A program made the position numbers and the translations under genes. A stretch of 64,000 bases of DNA from G963666895 sp963666895 (GTDB taxonomy: Bacteria; Desulfobacterota; Desulfovibrionia; Desulfovibrionales; Desulfovibrionaceae): NCBI GenBank assembly GCA_963666895.2, contig CAXXNS010000002.1:89578-153577 (forward strand), written 5' to 3'. Each line of letters starts with the position of its first letter. Positions within the stretch are counted from its first letter, which is position 1. The notes beneath the pieces are model-generated. The model worked only from the letters and a program-made list of their open reading frames with translations, searched no databases and was not told where the DNA came from. Shown in pieces: positions 50,100 to 58,856 of this stretch.

Positions 50100-50771
50100 G
50101 TGAATATTCTCATCTTTGGACCCAACGGCAGCGGCAAGGGCACCCAGGGCGCCCTGGTGAAGAAAAAGTACGACCTGGACCACATCGAGTCCGGCGCCAT
50201 CTTCCGCAAGCACATCGGCGGCGGCACCGAGCTGGGCAAGAAGGCCAAGGAATACATCGATCGCGGCGAGCTCGTGCCCGACGACATCACCATCCCCATG
50301 GTTCTGGACGTGCTCCAGAACGCCTCTTCCAAGGGCTGGCTCCTGGACGGATTTCCCCGTTCCCTGGTCCAGGCCGAGAAGCTGTGGGAAGCCCTGCAGA
50401 AAGACGGCGTGAAGCTGGACTACGTTATCGAGATCCTGCTGCCGCGCAGCGTGGCCGCCGCCCGCATCATGGGCCGCCGTTTGTGCGCCAATGACCCCAA
50501 CCATCCCAACAACGTGGGCATCCCGGCCATCGCACCCAAGGACGGCAAGTGCCGCGTGTGTGGCGGTGAGCTTTCCGAGCGCGCCGACGACGTGGACGAG
50601 TCCGCCATCAACAAGCGCCACGACATCTACTACGACACCAACACCGGCACCCTGGCCGCTTCCTACTTCTACAAGGACCTGGCCGGCAGCGTCGGGTTCA
50701 AGTACATCGAGCTCGACGGCGAAGGCACCATCGACGCCATCAAGGACACCCTGATTTCCCAGCTCGACTAG
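50100..50771 (+). CDS. adk: Adenylate kinase with metal-binding LID domain
   Basis: 223 aa enzyme balancing ATP, ADP and AMP. P-loop FGPNGSGKGTQ (6-16), AMP site and LLDGFPRS (81-88) are intact. The LID carries C129-x5-H135-x15-C151-x2-C154, the same pattern and numbering known for the Zn/Co/Fe-binding adenylate kinase of Desulfovibrio gigas. GTG start at 50100 has GGAGGAG five bases before it. Own promoter and a strong terminator imply a single-gene unit. Confidence 0.95.
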   Translation: MNILIFGPNGSGKGTQGALVKKKYDLDHIESGAIFRKHIGGGTELGKKAKEYIDRGELVPDDITIPMVLDVLQNASSKGWLLDGFPRSLVQAEKLWEALQKDGVKLDYVIEILLPRSVAAARIMGRRLCANDPNHPNNVGIPAIAPKDGKCRVCGGELSERADDVDESAINKRHDIYYDTNTGTLAASYFYKDLAGSVGFKYIELDGEGTIDAIKDTLISQLD

Positions 50772-50788
50772 ACTGCCTGCAAGCCAAT

Positions 50789-50827
50789 AAAAAAGCCCCG
50801 TCTTCTTCATCAAGGCGGGGCTTTTTT
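50789..50827. terminator. Bidirectional terminator between adk and proC
   Basis: AAAAAAGCCCCGTCTT pairs with AAGGCGGGGCTTTTTT around CTTCATC. T tracts on both strands serve both convergent genes. Confidence 0.93.
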
Positions 50828-50848
50828 ATTGATCGTCGGCTATGGAAA

Positions 50849-51640
50849 CTACTCGCCAAGCTCCTTGGAACGGGCATAGGACAGCCCGATGGCGTCGATG
50901 ATGCTGGACCGCACGGCCGTGCGGTCCATGTGGATCAGCGCCTTGATGGTGGTCCCGGCCGGGCTGGTGACCATCTCCCGGAGCACGCTGACGTGCTTGT
51001 CCGAATCAGCGGCCAGCTTGGCCGAACCCACGAACAGGCCCTCCACCATCTCCGTGGCCATGGGCCGGGCCAGGCCCAGGTTCACGGCCGCCTCGATGCA
51101 GGCCTCCATCCAGTAGAACACGTAGGCCGGGCCCGAGCCGACCACGGCCGTGAAGGCGTCAAAGTCCTTTTCAGGAAGCTCGAACACCCTGCCCAGGGGC
51201 TCGAACACCTTGAGGGCAAAGGCTTTTTGCCCATCGGACAGGTGCTCGTCCTCCACGCAGACCGCGAACACGCCCGCGCCGACCATGGCCGGGGTGTTGG
51301 GCATGACCCGGACCACCGGGCACTTGTTCCCGGTCCAGGCCCGCAGGGTCTTGACCGGCAGCCCGGCGCAGATGGAGACCAGGCAGTGGGAGGACTTCAG
51401 CAGTCCGGCCAACTCCTTGCAGACCTTTTCCGCATGCTGCGGCTTCACGGCCAGGACGAGATAGTCGCAATTCTTGACCAACTCCTCCAGGCCCGAGGCG
51501 GCCTTCATACCGCAATCCTTGGCCAGGGCGGCCACGTTGGCGGCGTTGAGGTCGAATCCCCAAACCTCCGCGTCCTTGAGGCCGCGGACAATGGCCTGGC
51601 CCATGTTGCCCACGCCGATGAAGCCGATGCGCGCGCTCAT
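50849..51640 (-). CDS. proC: Pyrroline-5-carboxylate reductase
   Basis: 263 aa. NAD(P)H-dependent last step of proline synthesis. N-terminal Rossmann IGFIGVGNMGQAI, LAVKPQ, VVRVMPNTPAMVGAG and the C-terminal helical VVGSGPAYVF and MVTSPAGTTIKAL are canonical. ATG 51640 has GGAG six bases upstream. It follows ndk by 2 bp on the same strand, so the two are an operon ending at the shared terminator. Confidence 0.95.
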   Translation of the reverse strand: MSARIGFIGVGNMGQAIVRGLKDAEVWGFDLNAANVAALAKDCGMKAASGLEELVKNCDYLVLAVKPQHAEKVCKELAGLLKSSHCLVSICAGLPVKTLRAWTGNKCPVVRVMPNTPAMVGAGVFAVCVEDEHLSDGQKAFALKVFEPLGRVFELPEKDFDAFTAVVGSGPAYVFYWMEACIEAAVNLGLARPMATEMVEGLFVGSAKLAADSDKHVSVLREMVTSPAGTTIKALIHMDRTAVRSSIIDAIGLSYARSKELGE

Positions 51641-51642
51641 GA

Positions 51643-52062
51643 TTACTCCACGAGTTCCAACTGGTTGAAGAAGTAGGCCACCTCCACCTTGGCGGTCTCG
51701 GGGGCGTCGGAGCCGTGACAGGCGTTGTTCTGGATGTCCGTGCCGTACTCGCCGCGGAGGGTGCCCTTGGGCGCCTTGGTCGAGTCCGTGGGGCCCATGA
51801 GGTCGCGGTAGCGCTGGATGGCGTTGTCGCCCTCGAGAACGGACACCACCACCGGGCCGGAGGTCATGAATTCCACCAGCTCGCCAAAGAACGGGCGCTC
51901 CTTGTGCACGGCATAGAAGCCCTCGGCCTGGGCCTTGGTCAGGCGAAGCATCTTCATGCCCCGGATCTTGAGGCCGGAATCGATGATCATCTGCAGCACG
52001 TTGCCCGCGTTGCCCGCGGCCACGGCGTCGGGTTTGACAATGGAAAAGGTCAGTTCGCTCAT
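51643..52062 (-). CDS. ndk: Nucleoside diphosphate kinase
   Basis: 139 aa. Transfers phosphate among NTPs and NDPs through a phospho-His. SIVKPDAVAAG, VHKERPFFGELVEFMTSGP, MGPTDSTKAPKGTLRGEYG and the catalytic His in NACHGSDAPETA are all present, giving a full-length enzyme. ATG 52062 has AAGGAG upstream. First gene of the ndk-proC pair; not cotranscribed with fliM, which has its own terminator between. Confidence 0.96.
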   Translation of the reverse strand: MSELTFSIVKPDAVAAGNAGNVLQMIIDSGLKIRGMKMLRLTKAQAEGFYAVHKERPFFGELVEFMTSGPVVVSVLEGDNAIQRYRDLMGPTDSTKAPKGTLRGEYGTDIQNNACHGSDAPETAKVEVAYFFNQLELVE

Positions 52063-52160
52063 CTGTATGCTCCTTGCGATCTTGGTTTGCGTTTCCCCCG
52101 CCCGACACTTCCTAAAAGCGTCGGCCGCAATCGTCAAGCAACCGACCCCCTGCCCGCCCG

Positions 52161-52200
52161 AAAAAAAACGGACCGGACCGTTGTGTTCCGGCCCGGTCCG
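52161..52200 (-). terminator. Rho-independent terminator after fliM
   Basis: On the minus strand CGGACCGG...CCGGTCCG with an inner CCG/CGG extension forms a long stem followed by TTTTTTTT. It lies 24 bp after the fliM stop. Confidence 0.85.
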
Positions 52201-52223
52201 CGTCAAATTCCCTGTGGTTTCGA

Positions 52224-53201
52224 TCAGTAGCGAATTTCCTCTTCCCGCATGACCCGAAACGCCTTGTTGCCCTTGACCCGGCCCGGCAGGCCGTAAAACT
52301 TGCGCACGCCCTCCACCTCGGCTTCCAGCAGGTCGTCCTCGTCCGTGTCCAGAAGCATGATGTCGCCCTTCTCCAGGTCCATGAGCTGGCGGCCCGTGAT
52401 GGTGGTCCGGCCCATGCGCACCAGCATCTCCACCGGGGTCTCCATGAGCCGCTCCTTGAAGCGGTTCATCCACACGTGGTCCACCTCCAGCCGCTCGGAC
52501 TGGAAGGAGGCGTGCAGCTTGCTGCGGATGGGCTCCATGGTGGCGTACGGCAGGCAGCAGATGAGCGAGCCGATGGCGTTCTCCAGCTCCACCTCGAAGG
52601 TGACCACGATGACCACGTCGGACGGAGGCACGATGGCTGCGAACTGCGGGTTGACCTCGCTGCGAACCATCTCGATATGGACTTCATGAACAGGCTTCCA
52701 GGAATCCTCCATGTTGGCCAGGGCGATCTTGACCACCCGGTCCACGATGGCCTGCTCGATGGGCGTGAAGTCGCGCCCCTCCACCTTGGGCTGGGATCCG
52801 GACCCGCCGAAGAAGCTCTCCACCAGGGCGAAGACCAGGCGGGAGTCCACCACCAGGATGGCGTTGCCGCGAAGCGGGTCCATTTTGAAGATGGAGATGG
52901 ACGTGGGCACGGGCAGGGACCGCATGAAGTCCCCGAACTTGCTCATGTCGATGGATATGGGGTTGATGTCCACCCGCTTGCGCATGGTGTTGGCCAGGGC
53001 GTTGGTGGCCAGGCGCGCGAAACGGTCGTTGACGATCTCCAGGACCGGCATGCGGCCGCGGATGATTCTGTCCTGGTTGGCCAGATCGAAGGAGACTACG
53101 CCGGAATCATCTTCCGGCAGGTCAGCCTCGGTCTCGACGTCCCCGCCGGACAGGCCGCGCAACAACGCATCAACTTCATCTTGTTCGAGAATCTTGCTCA
53201 C
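52224..53201 (-). CDS. fliM: Flagellar motor switch protein FliM
   Basis: 325 aa C-ring protein that binds CheY-P and sets rotation direction. N-terminal CheY-binding helix SKILEQDEVDALLRGL, then the CheC-like middle domain (LEIVNDRFARLATNAL, YSTF-type region PTSISIFKMDPLRG) and C-terminal SpoA domain (VLVRMGRTTITGRQLMDLEKGDIMLLD). GTG start at 53201, GAGG upstream. No other flagellar genes nearby. The PilZ protein at 19807 might act on the same motor, by inference. Confidence 0.95.
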   Translation of the reverse strand: MSKILEQDEVDALLRGLSGGDVETEADLPEDDSGVVSFDLANQDRIIRGRMPVLEIVNDRFARLATNALANTMRKRVDINPISIDMSKFGDFMRSLPVPTSISIFKMDPLRGNAILVVDSRLVFALVESFFGGSGSQPKVEGRDFTPIEQAIVDRVVKIALANMEDSWKPVHEVHIEMVRSEVNPQFAAIVPPSDVVIVVTFEVELENAIGSLICCLPYATMEPIRSKLHASFQSERLEVDHVWMNRFKERLMETPVEMLVRMGRTTITGRQLMDLEKGDIMLLDTDEDDLLEAEVEGVRKFYGLPGRVKGNKAFRVMREEEIRY

Positions 53202-53403
53202 TGGGCGTGCCTCGAGAGTCTCATGGTTCGCTGTCTTATCGGCCCCCAGGCCGGAAATGCTTAACCCCGATCCGTTGTTGCAGGAAGAGTAGCAAAATCC
53301 GGGCCGAAACCATGCGATGGGCCGGGGAGCCTGACCCCAGGCTACACCAGGCAACACGGGCCTGGCAACGGCCGGTCAAAAAGCCGACGAATGCGTGGCG
53401 AGC

Positions 53404-54643
53404 CTATTGGGACGGCAGCTTGGAAACCGGCACCACGGTCAGGTTGGCCGGTTTGGACGCGGCCCAAATCTGGAGCGCGCGCAGGGTCTCCTGGTGCGGG
53501 TGGCCGATGGCGATGGCCGATCCCCGCGACAGGGCCAGCCGCTCGGCCTTCTTGAGCTGCATGAGCACGGATTCCACCTCGGCCACGTTGTCGATGAACA
53601 CGTCCCTGGCGTGGAAGGCCATGCCCAGCCCGTGGGCCGCGTTGGCCGCCTGGGACGAGCCGATGGTCCGGCTGTCCAGGAAGAAGAGCCCGCGCACGGC
53701 CAGGGGCTTCAGGGCCGCGGTCATGGCCGCCAGGTCCGCGGTGAAGGCCGAGCCCATGTGGTTGTTCATGCCCACCGCGCCCGGCACCCGGGCCAGGCTG
53801 GACACCACCAGCCGCTCGATCTCCTTGGCGCCCATGGTGGTGAACAGGGCCTTGGGCCCGGGATCGTCGTCCGGGTAGCCCACAGGCTGCATGGGCATGT
53901 GCACCAGGATTTCCAGCCCCTTTTGCCGGGCCAGGTCGGCCACTTCCGCGGTCTGGGAGGCCCGGGGCCAGATGGCGAAGGTCACGGGCACGGGCAGCCT
54001 GGACAACCCCTTGGCCAGGGGCATGTTCTCGCCCAGGTCGTCGATGACGATGGCCAGTCTTCCCGACCCCTTGGGTAGGGGCGGCGGCGGGACGCTGGGC
54101 AGCACGAAGAGCAGCCGGTGCGTGTCCACGCCGTCGATGCTGATCAGGTACTCGTTGAGGCCGTCCTGACGCAGGGAGGCCTGGGGGGCGCGTTGGGAAA
54201 GGCTCTGGTCCAGCGCGGTGAGGAAATCTTCCAGGCCGTGGCGCAGGGGCACGCGCAGCTCCTGGTAGTGGAACCGCTCTCCCCTGTCCTCCCGGTCGGC
54301 CACGGCCAGCAGCTCGAGCTGACCGGTCTCCACGTCCTGGCCGCGCATGGCCTCCAGGATGGCGTAGTCCGCCTTGCTTGACGCGCTCCTCCAGCCCGGT
54401 CTCCAGGTACTCCTCGTACACGAACCCGGTGGCGTTGACCGAGGAATGGACCTGGTTCTCAGGTGGCGCTTCGGATTGGGAATCGGGCGGGGAGATGCGG
54501 TGCAGGAACAGGACCAGCAACACCGCCAGCAGCACGGCCAGCCCGGCGTTGATGAAAAGGACCGGCCGCAGCCACGAGCGGCTGGACCGGTCCTTGTTGT
54601 TCTGCTCGTTCCCGGATCGCTCCGGGCCCTGCTCTTCAGGCAT
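53404..54643 (-). pseudogene. Divergent polysaccharide deacetylase family protein, frame broken by one 1-bp insertion
   Basis: About 412 aa after correction. N-terminal membrane anchor (VLFINAGLAVLLAVLLVLFLH), a linker, then the divergent NodB-like domain: RLAIVIDDLGENMP, PVTFAIWPRASQTA, LVHMPMQPVGYPDDDPG, GMNNHMGSAFTAD and IAIGHPHQETL. One extra base at 54372-54373 separates the anchor (ending EERVKQ) from ADYAILEAMRGQD; removing it gives one frame. Start may be ATG 54643 or TTG 54664. It follows envC and ctpA, a common envelope cluster, and probably acts in the periplasm on a glycan. Confidence 0.87.
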
Positions 54644-54664
54644 GCCTGGGCCGTCGCCTCCCAA

Positions 54665-55948
54665 CTACTGAATCAGCCGGATGGTGGGCAGCTTCTTGAC
54701 CAGCTCCAGGGCCAGGCGCAGCTGGTTGTCCGAGGCCAGCATCTTGACGGCGTCGCCGTTCTTCTTGGACTTGCTGTGGCCCGTATGGTTTTCCTTGTTC
54801 TCCAAATGGCCGGACAGGTCCTTCTCGCGCACGGTCAGGCTCTTGAGGAGCTGCTCCTCCTCGTCCGGGGTGTGGGGCACGAAGGGTACCACCAGATCGG
54901 GCTCAATGCCCTCGGCCTGGATGGAGCGGCCGTTGGGCGTGTAGTACAGGGCCGTGGTCAGCTTGATGCCCGCGCCGTCGGCCAGGGGGATGATCTGCTG
55001 CACCGAGCCCTTGCCAAAGGTGGACTCGCCCAGCAGCAGGGCGCGGTTGCGGTCCTGCAGGCAGCCGGCCACGATTTCGGAGGCCGAGGCCGAACCGGCG
55101 TTGATGAGCACCACCATGGGCGCGTCCACGTCCGTGGTCTCCTCCTTGGCCAGGAAGTCACGGCGATTGAGTTCGTTCTTGCCCTGGATGTAGACGATCT
55201 TGCCCTCGGACAGGAAGGTGTCCGACACGCTCACCGCCTGGTCCAGCAGGCCGCCGGGGTTGTTGCGCAGGTCCAGGATCACGCCCTTGAGCTCGTGCTG
55301 GCGCTGGTACTCGTCCAGGGCCTCGTGCAGGTTGCGGGTGGTGTTCTCGTTGAACCGGGTCAGGCGCACGTACAGGTAGCCTTCCTCCAGGGGCTCGGTC
55401 TTGACCGAGATGACCGGGATGGTTCCACGCACGATGTCCACCATCTCGGGCTCGTTGGAGTCCTTGTGTAGGATGGTCAGGGTGACCGTGGAGCCCTTGG
55501 GACCACGGATCTTGTCCACGGCGTCCATGAGGGAGACGTCTTGGGTGGACTCGCCGTCGATCTCCAGGATGAAGTCCCCGGCCTGGAGCCCGGCCTCGTA
55601 GGCCGGCGTGTCCTCGATGGGCGAAACCACGACCAGGCGGCCCTGCTCCATGCTGATCTCGATGCCGATGCCGGAGAACTCGCCGCTGGTGTTCTCCTGC
55701 ATCTGGTTCATCTCATCCGGGTCCAGATAGGCGGAATGGGGGTCGAGTTCGTTGAGCATGCCCCGTATGGAGTCCTCGATGAGCTCGGACCGGGACAGGT
55801 CCTCCACGTAACTGGACTCCACGATGTCGAGGACCTGGCTGAACCGTTTTAAGGCGTCGAAATGGTCTTCCTCCGTGGCCGCCTGGGGCCCGGAAACCAT
55901 CAGGGAAAAAACAAGGAGAACGGTCGCCAGCCACAAGGTGATGCGCAT
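54665..55948 (-). CDS. ctpA: C-terminal processing peptidase, S41 family
   Basis: 427 aa secreted serine protease. Signal peptide (LWLATVLLVFSLMVSGPQA), tail-binding region, PDZ domain (GIGIEISMEQGRLVVVSPIEDTPAYEAG), then the catalytic core with LDLRNNPGGLL, the Ser in INAGSASASEIVAG and the Lys in STFGKGSVQ. ATG at 55948 with GGAGGAAT ahead. It sits between the EnvC-like gene and the deacetylase gene on the same strand; such proteases often process or degrade cell-wall hydrolases. Confidence 0.94.
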   Translation of the reverse strand: MRITLWLATVLLVFSLMVSGPQAATEEDHFDALKRFSQVLDIVESSYVEDLSRSELIEDSIRGMLNELDPHSAYLDPDEMNQMQENTSGEFSGIGIEISMEQGRLVVVSPIEDTPAYEAGLQAGDFILEIDGESTQDVSLMDAVDKIRGPKGSTVTLTILHKDSNEPEMVDIVRGTIPVISVKTEPLEEGYLYVRLTRFNENTTRNLHEALDEYQRQHELKGVILDLRNNPGGLLDQAVSVSDTFLSEGKIVYIQGKNELNRRDFLAKEETTDVDAPMVVLINAGSASASEIVAGCLQDRNRALLLGESTFGKGSVQQIIPLADGAGIKLTTALYYTPNGRSIQAEGIEPDLVVPFVPHTPDEEEQLLKSLTVREKDLSGHLENKENHTGHSKSKKNGDAVKMLASDNQLRLALELVKKLPTIRLIQ

Positions 55949-55993
55949 GTAATTCCTCCGAAAAAAGGGATTTGTGATCGGCTCGGAGGGCCG

Positions 55994-57121
55994 TTAGTTA
56001 GGCGATAGCCACGCCATTGGATTAATTGCTTTCTGACCAAAACGCAATTCAAAATAAAGCCCCGTGCCGTTGGCCTCCGGGTAGAACCCGGCCGTTCCGA
56101 TGGGTTCGTCCTTTTCCACTTCCTGCCCGGGCAGGGGCGTGGCGTCGGCCAAGTAGGCGTACAAGCTGTAATAATCGTCGCCGTGGTAGACGATGACCAC
56201 CCGACCGAAGCCGCGCAGCACGTCGTTGTGCACCACCTTGCCCCAGAACACGGACTTTACCGGGCTTCCGTCCGGCAGGGCCAGGCCCAGCCCGCGCGAC
56301 GGCGGCTTGGACTTGGGCGAGAACGTGGCCACCACCCGACCCGAGGCAGGCCAGGGCAGGACGTTCTTGTTGTCCGCGAACACCTTGGTCACGGAGGGTC
56401 CGCCCAGCTGGTAGTGCAGGTCCTCGATGACGCTCAGGATGTCCTTGAGCTCTTCCTGAAGGTCCACCTTCTCGTCCTTGACCTTCTTGAGGCTGCCGCG
56501 CAGGGTCAGCCGGTCCTGCAGGAGCTGGTCCTTGAGGTGGTTGACGTTGGCCAGCTGCTCCTGGGCGGCATCGGCCAACCGCTGCTGCTCATCCAGGTTG
56601 GCCTGGATCTTCCGGGCGGACTCGGCCGCGTCCAGCAGTTTCTGGCGCGTGGTCCGGTAGACGGCCGCCAGCCAGGTGAAGGCCCGGTCCGCGGAGCGCC
56701 AGCTCTCCAGGTTGCCGAACCGACTCTGGATGGTGCGGGCATGCACCGGCCAGATGGCGCCCAGCAGCCCTTCCAGGTCCTGGGCCAGGGCCTCCTGCTC
56801 CGCCTTGAGGCGCCCGAACTCCTTCTGGGTCGCGGCTTCCTGCTCGTGGATGGTGGACAGCTTGCCCTCCTGGGTGGCCACGTCCTTGGACAGGCTTTTG
56901 ACGCGATCTTCCACCACGGCCAGCTTCTTGGCCAGGGCCGCTTCCTTGGCCTCCAGGGCCTCGATCTCCTGTTGCTGCTGCTCGGCCTTTTCCTGCTCCA
57001 GCTCGATCATGCCCTCCACCTGGTCCTGGGCCCGGGCGAGGCCGGGACAAACCAGGAGGCAGCCAAGGAGAACGGCCAGGATCTCGGCGTAAATCAGGCG
57101 AGCAGAGGTTGGAGCGGGCAT
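55994..57121 (-). CDS. EnvC-like murein hydrolase activator with degenerate LytM domain
   Basis: 375 aa. Signal peptide (AEILAVLLGCLLVCPGLARAQ), long coiled coil (about 35-215, Glu/Lys/Gln-rich), then an M23/LytM domain. The metal residues of active M23 enzymes are replaced (LYAYL where LYGHL is usual, LYFELR where LHFEIR is usual), as in EnvC, which activates amidases rather than cutting itself. ATG 57121 or 57157 possible; both keep the signal peptide. Its 5' end overlaps the glycosylase gene by 28 bp. First of the envC-ctpA-deacetylase set. Confidence 0.88.
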   Translation of the reverse strand: MPAPTSARLIYAEILAVLLGCLLVCPGLARAQDQVEGMIELEQEKAEQQQQEIEALEAKEAALAKKLAVVEDRVKSLSKDVATQEGKLSTIHEQEAATQKEFGRLKAEQEALAQDLEGLLGAIWPVHARTIQSRFGNLESWRSADRAFTWLAAVYRTTRQKLLDAAESARKIQANLDEQQRLADAAQEQLANVNHLKDQLLQDRLTLRGSLKKVKDEKVDLQEELKDILSVIEDLHYQLGGPSVTKVFADNKNVLPWPASGRVVATFSPKSKPPSRGLGLALPDGSPVKSVFWGKVVHNDVLRGFGRVVIVYHGDDYYSLYAYLADATPLPGQEVEKDEPIGTAGFYPEANGTGLYFELRFGQKAINPMAWLSPN

Positions 57122-57747
57122 CCTTGGTCGCACAGGGGTTCTTTCTTTTTGCACCATTTGTGCCCCACCCGGACCAGCAGGGCGTGATATTCGTTGAACA
57201 GGGCCTGGTCCTCGGGCAAATTGTCCATGAACAGGTCCCGCAAGCCGTGGTAGTCGGCCTCTTCGTCCACCAGGCCGTGCCGTCCCAGAATGCGGAAGGT
57301 GTAGGCGTCCACCACAAAGGACGGCTTTTCCAGGGCGTAGCAGAGGATGGAATCCGCAGTTTCCGGCCCCACGCCGTTGACCGACAGCAGCATGGGCCGC
57401 AGTTCATGCATGGGATACGCCGCCAGCCGGTCCATGTCCAGGTCCGCGGCTTCGTGAAGCAAGGCCAGGAAATTCTTGAGCTTGACAGCCTTCATGCGGA
57501 AGTAGCCCGAGGGCCGGATCAGTTCCTGTACGGTCTCCAGGGGGGCCTGGTGCAGGGCCTCGGGGGTGAGCAGGTCCGCTTCCTTGAGATTGGCGATGGC
57601 CTTTTCCACGTTCCCCCAGTTGGTGTTCTGGGTCAGGATGGCGCCCACGGCCACCTCGAAGGGAGTGTCCCCGGGCCACCAGTGCGACGGGCCCAGGGCC
57701 TCGAGCATGGCCCGGTACAGCGCGTCCAGGGACGAGGCCGTGCTCAC
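57094..57747 (-). CDS. Endonuclease III-like HhH-GPD DNA glycosylase, MagIII-like
   Basis: 217 aa base-excision glycosylase. PFEVAVGAILTQNTNW, LIRPSGYFRMKA, the helix-hairpin-helix LLSVNGVGPETADSIL and the catalytic Asp in FVVDAYTFRIL are present. The Nth lysine (GVGRKTA) is Glu here (GVGPETA), so it should be monofunctional, without lyase activity, like MagIII 3-methyladenine glycosylases. Only three cysteines (CKKKEPLCDQGC) remain where Nth has four for its FeS cluster. GTG 57747 overlaps the prmA stop. Confidence 0.87.
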   Translation of the reverse strand: MSTASSLDALYRAMLEALGPSHWWPGDTPFEVAVGAILTQNTNWGNVEKAIANLKEADLLTPEALHQAPLETVQELIRPSGYFRMKAVKLKNFLALLHEAADLDMDRLAAYPMHELRPMLLSVNGVGPETADSILCYALEKPSFVVDAYTFRILGRHGLVDEEADYHGLRDLFMDNLPEDQALFNEYHALLVRVGHKWCKKKEPLCDQGCPLQPLLA

Positions 57748-58607
57748 GCGCCCACGCCCTTCCAGACCAGGGCCACCCATTCCCCCTGCTTGCGGCGCTC
57801 GGGAGGACGGTGCAGCAGGGGCAGGTAGGCCCGGGTCACGGCCTCGCCCTGCTCGTCCAGGATGCCCGACAGGATCAAACAGCCGCCCGGGGCCAGGTGC
57901 GTGGCCAGGGGGACGGCCATCTCGATGAGCGGACCGGACAGGATGTTGGCCACCACCAGGTCAAAGCACAGGCCGGGCTGCAGGGCGTCCACCGAGCCCA
58001 CGGCCAGGGTCATGCTGTCCTGGACATCGTTGGCCACAAGGTTCTCGGCCGCGCAGGACACGGCCTGGGGGTCGATGTCCAGGCCGATGCCGTTCAGGCC
58101 CAGGCGGGACAGGCCGATGCCCAGGATGCCCGAGCCGGTGCCCAGGTCCAGGAAGCGGCGGCCCGGGCCGATGCAGCCGGAATCCAGAAGATGCCCGAAG
58201 GTCTCCAGGCACAGGGCCGTGGTCGGATGGTGGCCCGTGCCAAAGGCCATCTTGGGCTCGATGACGATGGTCTCGCGGCCGGGCGTGGCCTCGTCCTTGT
58301 GCCAGGGCGGCAAAACCTCGAACCGGTCGCCGCAGGTCAGAGGCACGAAGAAGTCCTTCCAGGCCAGGGCCCAGTTCTCGGGCTCCTTCTCGGCCACGTC
58401 CAGCACGGCCTCGGGCCAGCGCTTGGCCATGGCCTCGGCCACTTCGCGGCCCAGGGGCGGGTTCTCAAAATGCACGCGGAAGGTGATGCGGCCGTTCTCC
58501 TCCCCCTCTTCCCAGCCGTGGGGAGCGTTGTCGGCCAAAAAAGCCTGAACCTCGGCCTCGCGCTGCACGGGCACGGCGCATTGAATGGTCAGCAACAGAG
58601 AAGGCAT
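57744..58607 (-). CDS. prmA: Ribosomal protein L11 methyltransferase
   Basis: 287 aa SAM-dependent enzyme. N-terminal L11-recognition domain, then FVPLTCGDRFEVLPPWH, IEPKMAFGTGHHPTTALCLE, motif I FLDLGTGSGILGIGLSRLG, DIDPQAV and VVANILSGPLI, the PrmA catalytic signature with NILSGP variant. ATG 58607. Translationally coupled to the downstream glycosylase by GTGA. A small gene precedes it by 6 bp, likely cotranscribed. Confidence 0.94.
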   Translation of the reverse strand: MPSLLLTIQCAVPVQREAEVQAFLADNAPHGWEEGEENGRITFRVHFENPPLGREVAEAMAKRWPEAVLDVAEKEPENWALAWKDFFVPLTCGDRFEVLPPWHKDEATPGRETIVIEPKMAFGTGHHPTTALCLETFGHLLDSGCIGPGRRFLDLGTGSGILGIGLSRLGLNGIGLDIDPQAVSCAAENLVANDVQDSMTLAVGSVDALQPGLCFDLVVANILSGPLIEMAVPLATHLAPGGCLILSGILDEQGEAVTRAYLPLLHRPPERRKQGEWVALVWKGVGA

Positions 58608-58613
58608 GGATGG

Positions 58614-58808
58614 TCAGGCCAGCTCGTTCACCAGGGAGCCGCGCCCGGTGTACTGGGAATCCTGGACCGTGGCCGGAAGCCGCTGGGCATCGGCCTTGGC
58701 CTGGACCTGCTGCTCCACGGTCTTTTCCTGCACCGTCTCGTCCGGGGTGGGCTGGCGCCGTTCCACGGGTTCAGGCTGCTGGGGTCGATCCATCGGGTCC
58801 ACACGCAT
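58614..58808 (-). CDS. Small hypothetical protein upstream of prmA
   Basis: 64 aa, polar and Gln/Glu/Pro-rich, probably disordered; no family recognised. AAGGAG seven bases before the ATG and the 6-bp gap to prmA are the main support. No signal or membrane helix. Sequence further upstream is the argD stop region on the same strand. Confidence 0.6.
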   Translation of the reverse strand: MRVDPMDRPQQPEPVERRQPTPDETVQEKTVEQQVQAKADAQRLPATVQDSQYTGRGSLVNELA

Positions 58809-58856
58809 GGGCTGCTCCTTAACAAATATAAGGATACCCGTCAGGCCTCATGGCCG

